Positions 9,066-18,378 of a DNA stretch of 39,098 bases are shown piece by piece. Source of the stretch: Bacillota bacterium (GTDB lineage Bacteria > Bacillota > Limnochordia > DTU087); assembly GCA_012510855.1 (NCBI GenBank), contig JAAZHE010000086.1, positions 1 to 39,098 of the forward strand, written 5' to 3'. The notes below the pieces were generated by a model that saw only the letters and a list, made by a program, of their open reading frames with translations, had not been told where the DNA came from and did not search any database. Position 1 is the stretch's first letter; every line of letters begins with the position of its first letter. The translations under genes were made by a program, and so were the position numbers.

Positions 9066-10175
9066 CTACTTCAACCAGAGCTTTGCGGCGTTACCCCAGA
9101 TAGAGGGGTCATCGAGGTTCTCAGGAGTTACCAGCATGCCCTGTACCTTAAACCACCGGTGACCGTAAGCCTCTTCCACAGTGGCCGGGGCCCAAACCTG
9201 CTCAGCCCATGGAGCTACACCCTCGTGGACTCCACCGGTAATCTGAAGATCCTCGGCAGGCACTACGGAACCGATAGGCGGCAGTGCATCCTCGCCCTGC
9301 TCGAGGATAACGGTGAGGAAGTGCATGGCCAGCGGACCGTAGAAGAGGTTGGGCTGAACCAGACCGCGGTCAGCATAACCCTGTCTGATGAGCTCGATAT
9401 ACTCGGGTGCTGCACCAATGTAGGCGATGAAGACATGGCCCTCTTCACCCCGTGGAACCAGCATGCCGGCTCTCTCGAGGGCTGTCATGGCACCTCTGGC
9501 GTTCAGGTCATTCTGAGCGACGATGGCCACCGGCCGTCCGTACTGCTGAATTGCAGCAAAGACGTTTCTCTGGGCCGTTGCGGCATCAGACTTGGTGAAA
9601 TACTCAATGAAGGTAATGTCGGGATACTGAGCAAATACGTCCTTGTATCCTTCTGCCCGCTCCCGGTCGGCGTCGTTGGCAGCATCACCCTGGACGCTAA
9701 TGACTACACCCTCAGCTTTGCCGTAGGTTTCCTCTAAGTAAGCGATGACTTCATAGGCAAGCTTCTGAGCAGCCTCATAGGAACCAAAGCGGACGTTGAT
9801 GGCAACAGCGGGGGTATCAACGTCGGTGTTATATGTTACAGTCGGGACACCCTGCTCCTTGCACCATTCGGCAATGGCAGCGGTGGCCTTGGCATCTACC
9901 GGTGACCAGATGATGCCGTCTACTCCCAACTCGACGAAGTACCGCAGCTGTTTAATCTGATCTTCAACTTTGAAATCTGCGTTCTGGGTGATTACTCTCC
10001 AGCCCTGTTCCTCGGCATAGAAGTGGATGGCCTTGTCGCAAACCTTCATCCACTCATCGCCCATGTACAGGGAGTCATGTCCAAAGAAGTACTCCTTAGC
10101 AAGACCTACGGGAGCTCAAAGCAGTGCTACAACTAAACCAAGTACTAAGCCCAGCATTACATGTTTCTTCATCAT
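9066..10175 (-). pseudogene. Ribose-type periplasmic solute-binding protein, interrupted by in-frame TGA in the signal peptide
   Basis: The track ORF begins at 10064, but the same frame stays homologous further upstream. From ATG-ATG at 10175 (GGGAGG ribosome site) it reads MMKKHVMLGLVLGLVVALL, then TGA (10116-10118, codon 20), then APVGLAKEYFFGHDSLY and on into the track ORF. With any sense codon at the TGA this is a perfect signal peptide with cleavage after GLA. The rest is a full RbsB/XylF-like periplasmic binding protein (DGIIWSPVDAKATAAIAEW, IAYIGAAPEYIELIRQGYADRGLVQ) of ~350 mature residues. The TGA could be a real nonsense mutation, a sequencing error or low-level readthrough. Initiation downstream would give a protein without a signal peptide. 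The rest of the frame is intact, so any loss is recent. Confidence 0.85.
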
Positions 10176-10301
10176 GGTGAATTCTGACCTCCCTAAATAA
10201 ATATTCAGAGACTGCAGCAAAGATGAACCCTCCAAGCCCCCTACAAAAGTCTCTTTCCATACATCCCTCCTTAATCATGAAGGATTAGTCTACCTCTACA
10301 A

Positions 10302-10313
10302 GCAGACATCTGC
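10302..10313. promoter_or_regulatory. Palindrome upstream of the module A binding-protein gene
   Basis: GCAGACATCTGC (arms of 5 around CA) lies ~130 nt before the binding-protein start, in the 190-nt gap after lacI. It is a candidate operator, though it lacks the central CG typical of LacI sites. Confidence 0.25.
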
Positions 10314-10363
10314 CTTGACCAAGTTTTTAACTAGTGTGATGAATGTGCAACAATGCTTGCCAC

Positions 10364-11347
10364 CTAACAGGATTGCCTGATTACCAGCTTGCAGTCGAGG
10401 CAGACTTCTTGGAAATCTCTTTGTTTGTCATTTATCCTTGCGAGTAAAAGCTCTGCGGCCATTTCTCCGATCCTTGGTGCAGGCTGATACACCACCGTTA
10501 AGGGAGGATCGGTGATAACGCACCATTCTTCATCATCAAAACCGATAATCGCCACATCCTCGGGTATCCGCAGGCCTTTCTCCTTAATTGCCTTCATGGC
10601 GCCCATGGTAAGTACGTTATTGCCTGCAAAAACAGCGGTAATACCCTGCTCGAGCAGTTCCAGCATGAGCTCATGGCCGCTTTCAATCCTCGAATTGCTG
10701 ACTTTAATCAGCTCCTCATCAATGGGTATTCCATATTCTGAAAGGGCCCGCTCATAACCGGCCAGCCGTTCCTCGCTGGTTGTGAGGCCGGCAATTCCTT
10801 TGATCATTCCAATCCTCCGGTGTCCCTTTTGGATTAAGAAACTGACGGCTTCATATGAAACCCGTTCATTATCTACAACAACGCGATCGCCGTGGGGATA
10901 ACCAAAAGGCTTGCAGTCAACAAACACGATGGGGTAGTATTCTTCAAATTCCCGCAAAAAAGAATGATCATCGGGAGTTGCCCTCATGATCAGACCTTCA
11001 ATAGACTGGGCTTTAAGGATCTTTAGGTGTTCCTGTTCAAGTTGAAGGTTATCATCGGAATTGCAAACCATGAGAGAATAGCCGTTAGCTCGCATAACCT
11101 TTTCTATGCCGGAAACGACTCTCATGTAAAAGGAGTTGGTGATATCAGGCATGAGGACGCCGATTAATCGGGATTTTTGGCTTCGAAGGCTGCGAGCCGC
11201 ATAGTTGGGATAATAATCAAGGACCCGCATGGCTTCGAGAACCCGCTCTTTGGTTTCTTTGCGCACAAACCGGGTTCCGTTGATGACATGGGAAACGGTT
11301 GACACCGACACACCAGCCATCTTTGCAACATCTTCCATCGTGGCCAT
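10364..11347 (-). CDS. LacI-family transcriptional regulator, module A
   Basis: A DNA-binding repressor with an N-terminal LacI helix-turn-helix (EDVAKMAGVSVSTVSHVING, hinge PNYAARSLRSQKSRLIGVL) and a periplasmic-binding-protein-like ligand domain (IVFVDCKPFGYPH, AIIGFDDEEW). The track begins at a GTG (11356); the ATG three codons later gives the usual LacI start MATMEDVAK, and I use it, although the ribosome site (GGTGGGAG) would be very close. It precedes the CUT2 importer genes on the same strand and likely controls them and itself; its promoter is well defined. Confidence 0.93.
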   Translation of the reverse strand: MATMEDVAKMAGVSVSTVSHVINGTRFVRKETKERVLEAMRVLDYYPNYAARSLRSQKSRLIGVLMPDITNSFYMRVVSGIEKVMRANGYSLMVCNSDDNLQLEQEHLKILKAQSIEGLIMRATPDDHSFLREFEEYYPIVFVDCKPFGYPHGDRVVVDNERVSYEAVSFLIQKGHRRIGMIKGIAGLTTSEERLAGYERALSEYGIPIDEELIKVSNSRIESGHELMLELLEQGITAVFAGNNVLTMGAMKAIKEKGLRIPEDVAIIGFDDEEWCVITDPPLTVVYQPAPRIGEMAAELLLARINDKQRDFQEVCLDCKLVIRQSC

Positions 11348-11382
11348 GTCTCCCACCCCGGTCGATAAAGTTTCCGAAAAGG

Positions 11383-11392
11383 TTTGCGCAAA
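11383..11392. promoter_or_regulatory. Candidate LacI-family operator TTTGCGCAAA
   Basis: A perfect 10-bp palindrome with central CG, flanked by GG and GG, lies 15-20 bp downstream of the lacI -10 box. Its position fits autorepression. Confidence 0.5.
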
Positions 11393-11407
11393 GGTTTACC
11401 TGATTTC

Positions 11408-11436
11408 ATATTATTATACTGCCTTGGATTTGTCAA
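11408..11436 (-). promoter_or_regulatory. Sigma-A-type promoter of module A lacI
   Basis: On the minus strand, -35 TTGACA (11431-11436) and -10 TAATAT (11408-11413) are separated by exactly 17 bp, about 60 nt before the lacI start. Confidence 0.8.
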
Positions 11437-11527
11437 CAAATTGTTTCAAGCCTTATGGTTATTATTCTTCAAGCCTTAATCACAGAAGCGCTGGGGATCC
11501 GTTCGTGTCCATACTCCTGTAATAATG

Positions 11528-12604
11528 TCAAAACCATTTATGTCTAAGCTTGGCGGCGGACTCCAGCAAATACCGGGCTTCCGCCTCTGTCTGGCAGCTG
11601 GTAGATAGCAGCAAGCCCCTATGTGGAAGCACTTCCAAGAGCTCCAAGACCGTCTTCCAATCTGGGACATGCATAACTAGGTTCTTCTTCTCCAGGATCT
11701 TCCTAAACAGCGCGATACTCTCGGAAGTCAAGTACTCATCAAACCTCACAGGAACCCATTGAATGCCCTGGATGCCGTCAATTTCCAGCAGCATGTCCAG
11801 ATGGGGCACCTCTCCTGGCCCATCCAAATGGTAAACCGCTGCCGGCAGCCTGCGGACCTGTTCCTCTAGTTGCGGCAGCACGAACTTCTCAAACATCGCC
11901 GGGGAGATCATGGCGGAAAAGTCGCACTGAATAGGATACCAAGGCTCCTCATGCCAAAGGCCCATCCAGGCTGAGAAACCGCACTCGGCCTTGCCGATTA
12001 TCGCCGTGAGCTCATCAAAGCATCGGTGCCAAAGGTCTATTATCCAGGCGGAGGCAGATGAGATTTGCTCGGGATAGTCATATAGGTCCAGGAGAAGCTG
12101 CGCAGAGGTACGCAAAGATGCTATCACATCCATAATGCCCCCCAGGTCTGTTACGCCGACAATAAAATCGCCGTTGCTCTCCTCTACTGCCATTTCGGCC
12201 ACCTGCTTAGTATACTGCCACCAGCGATTGTCTTCTTTGAACTCCAGGGCGGCGATGGATTCCCAATCCAGCTTAACCTCAAACCACGAGGTTTCTGTCC
12301 TTGGATCGTACAAGAGATAGTCTGTAAGATAAGCGGCCAAGACCCCTGGCCCTAGGTTAATCCAAAGCAGCGGAAACGCGGTGCCGCCGAAAAACGTGTT
12401 GGAACAGTAATCTCTGAATCTCTCTAGCTTTGTGTCCACAGCAGATGGGTCTGGATCCCTAACAAGTTCCCAGTTGCTCCAGCCGCGGGGGCCGCTGGCA
12501 CCCGCCCTGGATGCCGTTACACTGATCAGAGCCTCTTCCTGCTCCTGCTTCCACCAAGCCTTATACAGTTCTTTGACCCTCTCCCAGTCTTGATTGTACA
12601 GCAA
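11528..12604 (-). CDS. URO-D-fold protein, divergent branch
   Basis: A 358-residue protein of the URO-D-like TIM-barrel group. The characteristic barrel segment is YHLDGPGEVPHLDMLL (His259, Asp261) followed by IDGIQGIQWVP. The H-x-C zinc pair therefore reads H-x-D, while a Cys (~337, STSCQTEAE) is kept near the C-terminal ligand position. Tryptophan-rich N-terminal segments (LYKAWWKQEQ) differ from the other copies. TTG start with GGAGGG 7 nt upstream. A strong terminator separates it from module B, so it may be transcribed alone. The substrate is unknown. Confidence 0.78.
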   Translation of the reverse strand: MLYNQDWERVKELYKAWWKQEQEEALISVTASRAGASGPRGWSNWELVRDPDPSAVDTKLERFRDYCSNTFFGGTAFPLLWINLGPGVLAAYLTDYLLYDPRTETSWFEVKLDWESIAALEFKEDNRWWQYTKQVAEMAVEESNGDFIVGVTDLGGIMDVIASLRTSAQLLLDLYDYPEQISSASAWIIDLWHRCFDELTAIIGKAECGFSAWMGLWHEEPWYPIQCDFSAMISPAMFEKFVLPQLEEQVRRLPAAVYHLDGPGEVPHLDMLLEIDGIQGIQWVPVRFDEYLTSESIALFRKILEKKNLVMHVPDWKTVLELLEVLPHRGLLLSTSCQTEAEARYLLESAAKLRHKWF

Positions 12605-12915
12605 GCTGACACCCTCCCCATTTGTCTAGAGTTGCCAACAAACCTACTAGCACGGCGGCTGCTCTAGGAAGTACATTCAAGACGAAGGCCATAGGAGGCT
12701 CAGATAATCAAGACACAACCCTATAACACGGAAACACTGCTTACAGAATTCCCCATACTAATACCTTATTTGATAGCATTATTCCTCTTCTATCTTGCCC
12801 ATTATGGTATTTTGAGCTGGCACCACTGGCTCATTCTTGAGTAACGGGTTGAGGAGGGTCGGTCAAGAGGGCAGCTGGAGCCTTTCCGCTGATCGGACAT
12901 TCTTAACCTGGAGAT
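12605..12915. other. Intergenic region without a recognisable gene
   Basis: About 310 nt between a URO-D-fold gene and the module B terminator. I see no credible ORF or RNA gene. It should hold the promoter of the 11528-12604 gene on the minus strand, but no clear -35/-10 pair stands out. Confidence 0.5.
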
Positions 12916-12976
12916 TTAAATATAAAACCCGAGGGTCAACTGCTTGAATGCTTTGTCTCCAGTCAATCCTCGGGTT
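12916..12976 (-). terminator. Long-hairpin terminator of module B
   Basis: AACCCGAGG pairs with CCTCGGGTT (perfect 9 bp), and the stem continues inward through a mismatch into TTGACTG/CAGTTGA with two G-U pairs. On the minus strand it is followed by TTTATATTTAAAT. It lies ~80 nt after the URO-D-fold gene stop. Confidence 0.75.
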
Positions 12977-13054
12977 AGTCATGGTCTTCCTTATCAGGGT
13001 TCGCGAACAACGGATTCCCTGACACTACTCGTCAAGGTCCTATTCTTGATACTA

Positions 13055-14077
13055 TTATCTACCCAGCTTACCGCTTTCACTTAATTCTTGCCATGAAGCA
13101 AACACTTGCCGCACGTTCTCCGGCTTTGCCCCAGGCCCAAACTCACACTGGGCAATGACGCCACCTTGCTGATACAACGCTGCCGCCACCTCTTTCACTG
13201 CAGCATCGATCTCATCAGGTGTCCCATAGGGCAGCAGCCACTGTCGGTCCATCTCTCCCCAGAAGGTGAGCCGGCCCCGGAACTGTTTGAGATTTTCCGG
13301 GCCCATACAGAAAATCTGGCTGTTCAGTGCATCGAGACCTAGCTCGATGAGATCCGGTATGATTGCGAGAATATGGCCATCGGAATGCATAAATGCGTAT
13401 TTGCCGTGACGGTGGGCAATATCGATGTAATCCTTATATAAGGGTTTAAAGATTTCCCGCCACATGCTGGGGGAGATCAAGAGATTGGATTGGGCGCCCC
13501 AATCGTCCATAAACATAATTGCATCGACTTCTGTCTTAGCCCAGAGTTCCACTTCCTTGCAGAAATGCTCGTGAATTCGGTTAAGCAGCGTAGATAACTC
13601 TGGAGGGCGTTCCATTAAGTCAATAAAGAGATTCTCCGTTGTGCGAATAAACTGAAGCCGTTCAAAGGGTCGCGGACACGTACCGGCAATGACAAACTTG
13701 TCAGTCCCTCGACAATAGGCATTCACCTGATCCACGTCAAGGGTGAGCCTCTCAACTGGAAAACGGACTTTCTCGAAGTCCTGCCAATCGGCGAAAACCG
13801 GCTCTTTCACTTCACCGATATGGCCGCTCCCTTTATTCTCAAAAATGCAGCCCCATTCGTCAATATACTGGCCGGGTTTATACATATCGCCAACAACTGG
13901 AGATGGCTCCCGGAAAAACTCGGGACAGTTAACTATATCATCTGGAAATGTCCTTTGAATCTCTGCCAATTCCTCCGGATAGTTTTCCTCTGCCCAGGGC
14001 AATAACCACAACTGCCGAGGAACCCTCGCGGGAGAGTCAAACTCCAAGGTCCGCTTGACTAATTCTCTTGAGTCCAT
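13055..14077 (-). CDS. URO-D-fold protein, module B second copy
   Basis: A 340-residue URO-D/MtaA-superfamily protein. The start SRELVKRTLEFDSPARVPRQ is the family N-terminal motif. The central metal motif reads HSDGH (His231, Asp233), so the first zinc Cys is replaced, while the C-terminal position keeps Cys (~311) in IAQCEFGPGAKPEN. ATG start with GGGAGG 8 nt upstream. It follows another URO-D-fold gene by 93 nt in the same LacI module. The sequence is too different from its neighbours to be a recent duplicate, which suggests a distinct substrate or step. Function unknown. Confidence 0.84.
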   Translation of the reverse strand: MDSRELVKRTLEFDSPARVPRQLWLLPWAEENYPEELAEIQRTFPDDIVNCPEFFREPSPVVGDMYKPGQYIDEWGCIFENKGSGHIGEVKEPVFADWQDFEKVRFPVERLTLDVDQVNAYCRGTDKFVIAGTCPRPFERLQFIRTTENLFIDLMERPPELSTLLNRIHEHFCKEVELWAKTEVDAIMFMDDWGAQSNLLISPSMWREIFKPLYKDYIDIAHRHGKYAFMHSDGHILAIIPDLIELGLDALNSQIFCMGPENLKQFRGRLTFWGEMDRQWLLPYGTPDEIDAAVKEVAAALYQQGGVIAQCEFGPGAKPENVRQVFASWQELSESGKLGR

Positions 14078-14170
14078 GTTCTATACCTCCCTCTCTGCTT
14101 GCATCCTGGTGCTGCTGGTCCTTGCAGTAATATAGAATGAGTTCGTTGGTTGGCACTGATTGACAGTTGT

Positions 14171-15265
14171 TTAGTATCTTCCGTAAACTTCCACTAACTC
14201 CTGCACCCGAGCAACTCTCTCCCAGACGCCATCCGGAGGAACTTGGTCAGCTACTCCTAATACGAAACGGGGTTCTTGCCGCATTACGCCCAATACTCGC
14301 TCAACAAAGGCTTCGAACTCAGCATCTGTCACCTTGTCAGTGAAGTATACTCCCGGTAAACCGCCCCACAGTATGGGTCCCGGCCCAGCGGCTTCAGCAA
14401 ACTCCTCGATCTCCAGATCCCCCACCGGTGCCGGTGTTAGAGCTTCCAGAACTCTAAAACCAGTCTCAGCCACCGGCCGAATCAAACCCCGCAGAGTGCC
14501 ATCCATATGGATGAAGGAAAACTTGCCGGCTGCGTGGATCCGTTCCACCCACCTTTTCTCATACGGCTGCATATACTTGGTATAGTACCGAAGCCCGACA
14601 ACCTCCGATGATAGGTTCTCAGGGATCATCAAACACTCTGCAGGAGATTGGACAGCAATCTCCGCAGCTTCATCGGCTTTAGCTTCCAACAGCTCCATGG
14701 TCTCTGCCACTTCCTCTGGAGCATCCAAATCCAAGTACACCAGGTTCTGGATTCCTGAGTAAAGAGCCACCATCAGCATGAAGGGACTGCGGGGCAGGTA
14801 ACAAAGTGTAACTCCATTATCCCCGATTATCTTCGCCCGCCGCTCAGCTTCAGCATAATTTGGCTCAAACCGGGTATGTTCCAACCAGTACCGGAAGGCC
14901 GGCAAATCGTCGGGAGTCTCCACCATATGTTTGGTATACGCCCAGGAACAGGAGGTCGGCAAGAACCGCTGCACTTCCTTCAGACTTCCAAAGGGCGTAT
15001 GAATCTCGGTAATCCGTTCATCTTTTTCTTCCCTAACGATGACTTCCACTCCATCATAGACTGGAGTGAAGGGCTCATAGCCCTGTAGGTAAAAACCTAC
15101 TCCCAAGTCACGGTTCATCTGAAAATAACCGTCACCATCGTATTTCTCCGGGAGCTGCTGCTTATAGACCAGTGCATGGTACCAATAATCTAGATCCCCA
15201 AACCACGGTACTTGGTCGGGAACTTCGCCCCGGAGCAAAGCCAAAATCCGCTCTCTGTTGGTCAT
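14171..15265 (-). CDS. URO-D-fold protein, module B first copy
   Basis: A 364-residue URO-D/MtaA-superfamily protein. The family start motif is TNRERILALLRGEVPDQVPW. The central motif is HMDGTL (His253, Asp255), and the C-terminal ligand position is also Asp (~340, GVADQVPPDG), so neither zinc cysteine is present. ATG start with GAGAGG about 10 nt upstream. It lies 30 nt after the permease remnant and is co-directional with the module lacI. The loss of both cysteines argues against classical zinc/corrinoid methyl transfer; a decarboxylase-like or other activity is possible. Confidence 0.84.
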   Translation of the reverse strand: MTNRERILALLRGEVPDQVPWFGDLDYWYHALVYKQQLPEKYDGDGYFQMNRDLGVGFYLQGYEPFTPVYDGVEVIVREEKDERITEIHTPFGSLKEVQRFLPTSCSWAYTKHMVETPDDLPAFRYWLEHTRFEPNYAEAERRAKIIGDNGVTLCYLPRSPFMLMVALYSGIQNLVYLDLDAPEEVAETMELLEAKADEAAEIAVQSPAECLMIPENLSSEVVGLRYYTKYMQPYEKRWVERIHAAGKFSFIHMDGTLRGLIRPVAETGFRVLEALTPAPVGDLEIEEFAEAAGPGPILWGGLPGVYFTDKVTDAEFEAFVERVLGVMRQEPRFVLGVADQVPPDGVWERVARVQELVEVYGRY

Positions 15266-15295
15266 CTTGCTACATCCTCTCTATGTTGTACTACT

Positions 15296-15577
15296 TTATC
15301 CTTTGACTGCACCCGCAACACCATAGGTGAAGTGCTTCTGTGTAAGACCGAAGAAGAGCAGGATGGGGATAGTAGTAATTACTGCCCCGGCCATCAAAGG
15401 CCCCCAGTCAGTAGACCTCTCCCCGATGAACGAGTACAGTCCCACAGGCAGTGTTCGCATTGATTCAGAGGTAGTGAGAGTTACGGCAAACAGAAACTCC
15501 TGCGCTCTTATTGTTGGAAACTCTTCTAACGACAGCACCCATCTACCGGCTCTTTGCCGATGCTTTTCAATCATCAT
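15296..15577 (-). pseudogene. Internally deleted CUT1 (MalG-type) sugar permease remnant
   Basis: A 93-codon ORF whose last ~68 residues match the C-terminus of MalG-type permeases, including EFLFAVTLT, RTLPVGLYSF, LMAGAVITTIPILLFF and the terminal VAGAVKG, which parallels the module C permease end (IALSGIKG). The first ~15 residues after an AGGAG-ATG start (MIEKHRQRAGRWVL) look like a permease N-terminus, but the ~190 residues between, including the EAA loop, are missing. The simplest reading is an internal deletion in a former permease gene. It lies between lacI and the URO-D-fold gene, so module B once had its own importer. Confidence 0.75.
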
Positions 15578-15627
15578 CTCCTGTTCATTTAACCTTATAA
15601 CTCCTTACACTTCCAACTTCGAGGAAT

Positions 15628-16647
15628 TCAGCGGGTGCTCTCCCGTATCACTAGTTTAGGTTTAATTGTCATGCGCAGCGGCTCTTTAGCCTTACTCTCA
15701 TTCAGGCTGTCCAATATCCAGTTCACCGCCTGCACTCCGATTTCATATTTCGGCTGCTGTACACTGCTGAGACTGATCGGGAGATACTCCCCGATTTCCA
15801 GGTTATCGAAGCCAATGATGCCTATATCATTGGGAATATCGAATCCGGCTTCCAAGCAAGCCCTGACAGCACCTAAGGCCATGGCGTCATTGATAGCGAA
15901 GACGGCATCCGGTCGTTCCTCTGCCTCAAGCTCTCGCTTCATCAACTCATAACTGTACTGGATCGCCCTAGGGGCTGCCTCTAAATTGTCTTCAAAAAAC
16001 ACTTTCTCATAGCTGAGGTCGTTATCAGCCAGGGCTTGACGATAGCCCCGGACTCGCTCTTGTGCCTCAAAACAGGCTCCCTCCAGACCCGCTATACAGA
16101 GGATCCGCTTATAGCCTCTCTGGATCAAATAAGAAACGGCCTCATAGGCGCCGAAGAAATTGTCTGTAGTAACATAGCCGATTTCTACCTCGGGAAGATG
16201 CCTATCCACGAAAATGATGGGCAGGTTTCGCTTGAGTAGACTCCTGAAAAAACTAATGTTCTTTGAACTAGCTACAGGGGCGATAATCAAGCCATCAACA
16301 TTCTTGGCAAGAAAATCGGTTACCAACTTCCGTTCCTTGCCCGGATTCACCTCGCTGCAACCGGAAAGCAGACAATACCCCCGGTTCAAGGCCGTGTTCT
16401 GTACTCCCCGCAAAATATCGCCCGGGTAGGTATCCCCCAACGCCTGAGTAATAAATCCCAAGACCCCTGTCCGATTAGTCCGCAGGCTCCGTGCTACATC
16501 GTTGGGTATGTAGCCCATCTGAGCAGCCAGGGCTTTTACCCTATCCCTGGTAGTCTTGCTGATTCGGGGACTGTCCCGTAGAGCACGGGATACTGTGGAA
16601 CGGGAGACTCCAAGTTCTGCAGCAATTTGCTCCAATGTCACCCGCAT
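15628..16647 (-). CDS. LacI-family transcriptional regulator, module B
   Basis: A 339-residue repressor with the HTH EQIAAELGVSRSTVSRALRD and hinge IPNDVARSLRTNRTGVLGF, then a periplasmic-binding-like effector domain (LPIIFVDRHLPEVEIGYV, IGIIGFDNLEIGEYLPISLS). ATG start with AGGAG 8 nt upstream. It heads the module with the deleted permease and two URO-D-fold genes. The regulator is intact although the transporter is decayed, so it may now respond to an internal ligand or to a solute brought in by another importer. Confidence 0.94.
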   Translation of the reverse strand: MRVTLEQIAAELGVSRSTVSRALRDSPRISKTTRDRVKALAAQMGYIPNDVARSLRTNRTGVLGFITQALGDTYPGDILRGVQNTALNRGYCLLSGCSEVNPGKERKLVTDFLAKNVDGLIIAPVASSKNISFFRSLLKRNLPIIFVDRHLPEVEIGYVTTDNFFGAYEAVSYLIQRGYKRILCIAGLEGACFEAQERVRGYRQALADNDLSYEKVFFEDNLEAAPRAIQYSYELMKRELEAEERPDAVFAINDAMALGAVRACLEAGFDIPNDIGIIGFDNLEIGEYLPISLSSVQQPKYEIGVQAVNWILDSLNESKAKEPLRMTIKPKLVIRESTR

Positions 16648-16669
16648 TCAGCACACTCCTAAAGCGTGT

Positions 16670-16694
16670 ACAATCATTGTGCGCAATCGTTTGC
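16670..16694. promoter_or_regulatory. Candidate LacI-family operators upstream of module B lacI
   Basis: Two adjacent elements: ACAATCATTGT (perfect arms of 5 around C) and GCAATCGTTTGC, which fits the LacI/CcpA-like pattern with a central CG. Both overlap or follow the predicted -10, as expected for autorepression. Confidence 0.5.
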
Positions 16695-16720
16695 ATATTG
16701 ATGAGTTTCTCCATTCACAA
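16692..16720 (-). promoter_or_regulatory. Possible promoter of module B lacI
   Basis: On the minus strand, TTGTGA (16715-16720) and TATGCA (16692-16697) have a 17-bp spacer. The -10 is weak. The rest of the 16648-16962 gap holds only the upstream region of the rlmD-like gene. Confidence 0.4.
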
Positions 16721-16962
16721 CCATTTCCCTGCAACCTAAAGGTAAAAGTCATCTGTTGTTTCTGAATCCTTGTCCCATTAGAAGTGCAAAGGTGATACTC
16801 AAAACCCAATTCTTGTCGAACAGGGAAAGGACCTGAGGAGAGGAACTAGAAGGAAAGTAAGTGCTGCTGGAAAGTAAGCAAAACAGAATCCCCTAGACTG
16901 TTTATATTTCCCTCTTCTCTGCGGCATACCAATAGTGCAGTCCGGGGAAAGGAGAGAAGGTC

Positions 16963-18324
16963 ATGGTCAAGAAAGGTTCTATCCTTACTGTAACCATAGC
17001 AGATACAGTCTTTCCCAATAAAGGCGTTGCCTATGTTGATGGAGAAAGGGTTATCGTCCACGACGCTCTTGAGGGACAGACGGTCAGGATTAAGATAACC
17101 AAAAAGCGGGGCAGCAAAATCGAAGCCAAAATCCTGGAAGTGCTGGAAAGATCCCCCCTGGAACAAGAAGCCCCCTGTGCCCAGTTCGGTACCTGCGGCG
17201 GATGCACATACTTGCACATACCATATGAAAGCCAGCTGGAGCTCAAGACCCGACAGGTCCTAGAGCTCTTGGCCGATGCCGGCATCCAAGGATTCGAGTT
17301 CTTGGGCATCCAGCCCAGTCCCAACGTAACAGCCTACCGGAACAAGATGGAGTATACCTTCGGTGACACCGAGGACGGCATCCTGTCCCTCGGGCTTCAC
17401 CGAAAGCGCATGCGCTATGAGGTGTCCCCCGTTGCCGGCTGCCAGCTAGTGGATGAAGATTTCCTTTCTATCCTGGACGCAGCCTTAGACTATTTGCGCT
17501 CATCTAATGTGCCTTTTTATCATAAGAAGAGCCATCAGGGAGTCCTGCGGCACTTGGTCATCCGCAAAGCAGGGACCACTGGAGAGATCCTGGTTAACCT
17601 AGTGACCACCTCTCAAGGGGGACTGGAGCTTGCGGGTTTAGTCCAAAAGCTCTTAAGCCTTGACCTCATGGGCACCATTAAGGGTATCCTCCATACCATC
17701 AATGACGGCAAAGCGGACGCTATCCAGGTAGATGCTCTCCACGTTCTTTGGGGCAGGGATTATATAACCGAAAAGATCCTCGGGCTAACATTTCGCGTAA
17801 CAGCTTTTTCCTTCTTCCAGACCAACTCCCACGGTGCTGAGAAGCTCTTTACCGTCGTTCGGGATTTTGCCGGTCAAGACCTGGGAGTTGTCTTTGACCT
17901 CTACTGCGGCACCGGTACTATCGCCCAGATCATCAGCCCACAGGCTAAAAAAGTCATAGGGATCGAGATAGTACCTGAGGCCATTGAAGCAGCCCGGAAG
18001 AATGCACAGCTGAACGGCCTAGACAACTGCCGGTTTATTGTCGGAGATGTATTGGCAGAGCTGGATAACTTACAAGAAAAGCCAGACCTCGTTATCCTCG
18101 ATCCCCCCCGAAGCGGCATCCACCCCAAGGCCCTGGACAAGCTGATTGCCGTCCGACCACCTCGGTTAGTCTACGTCTCCTGCCAGCCTGTATCTTTGGC
18201 CCGGGATCTTGCGGTATTCAGCGCCAACGGCTACCGGGTTGTTAAAGTGAGATGCGTCGACATGTTCCCCCACACTCCCCATGTCGAGTGCGTCACATTG
18301 ATATCAAGGGTTGAGAACATATAG
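16963..18324 (+). CDS. 23S rRNA (uracil-C5)-methyltransferase, RlmD/RumA family
   Basis: A SAM-dependent RNA methyltransferase of 453 residues. The N-terminal TRAM domain is present (TVTIADTVFPNKGVAYVDG). Cysteines CAQFGTCGGC (~residues 71-80) plus VAGCQLVD are the four [4Fe-4S] ligands of the RumA group. The Rossmann motif is FDLYCGTGTI, and the catalytic region is LDPPRSG with the nucleophile Cys in YVSCQP. ATG start with AAGGAG 9 nt upstream. Bacillota usually carry RlmCD-type enzymes, so the exact uridine target (747, 1939 or both) cannot be told from sequence. It is transcribed away from module B. Confidence 0.92.
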   Translation: MVKKGSILTVTIADTVFPNKGVAYVDGERVIVHDALEGQTVRIKITKKRGSKIEAKILEVLERSPLEQEAPCAQFGTCGGCTYLHIPYESQLELKTRQVLELLADAGIQGFEFLGIQPSPNVTAYRNKMEYTFGDTEDGILSLGLHRKRMRYEVSPVAGCQLVDEDFLSILDAALDYLRSSNVPFYHKKSHQGVLRHLVIRKAGTTGEILVNLVTTSQGGLELAGLVQKLLSLDLMGTIKGILHTINDGKADAIQVDALHVLWGRDYITEKILGLTFRVTAFSFFQTNSHGAEKLFTVVRDFAGQDLGVVFDLYCGTGTIAQIISPQAKKVIGIEIVPEAIEAARKNAQLNGLDNCRFIVGDVLAELDNLQEKPDLVILDPPRSGIHPKALDKLIAVRPPRLVYVSCQPVSLARDLAVFSANGYRVVKVRCVDMFPHTPHVECVTLISRVENI

Positions 18325-18378
18325 CGTTATACAAGAAGTCGAGCTGTTGTACATCTATGAAGCAAAGGAGATGCACTG

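Noticed and set aside
10096-10278. Small minus-strand ORF with a good ribosome site (TAAGGAGG) upstream of the solute-binding-protein gene
   Set aside because: It overlaps the real signal-peptide region in another frame and has no recognisable features; kept only as a remote upstream-ORF possibility.
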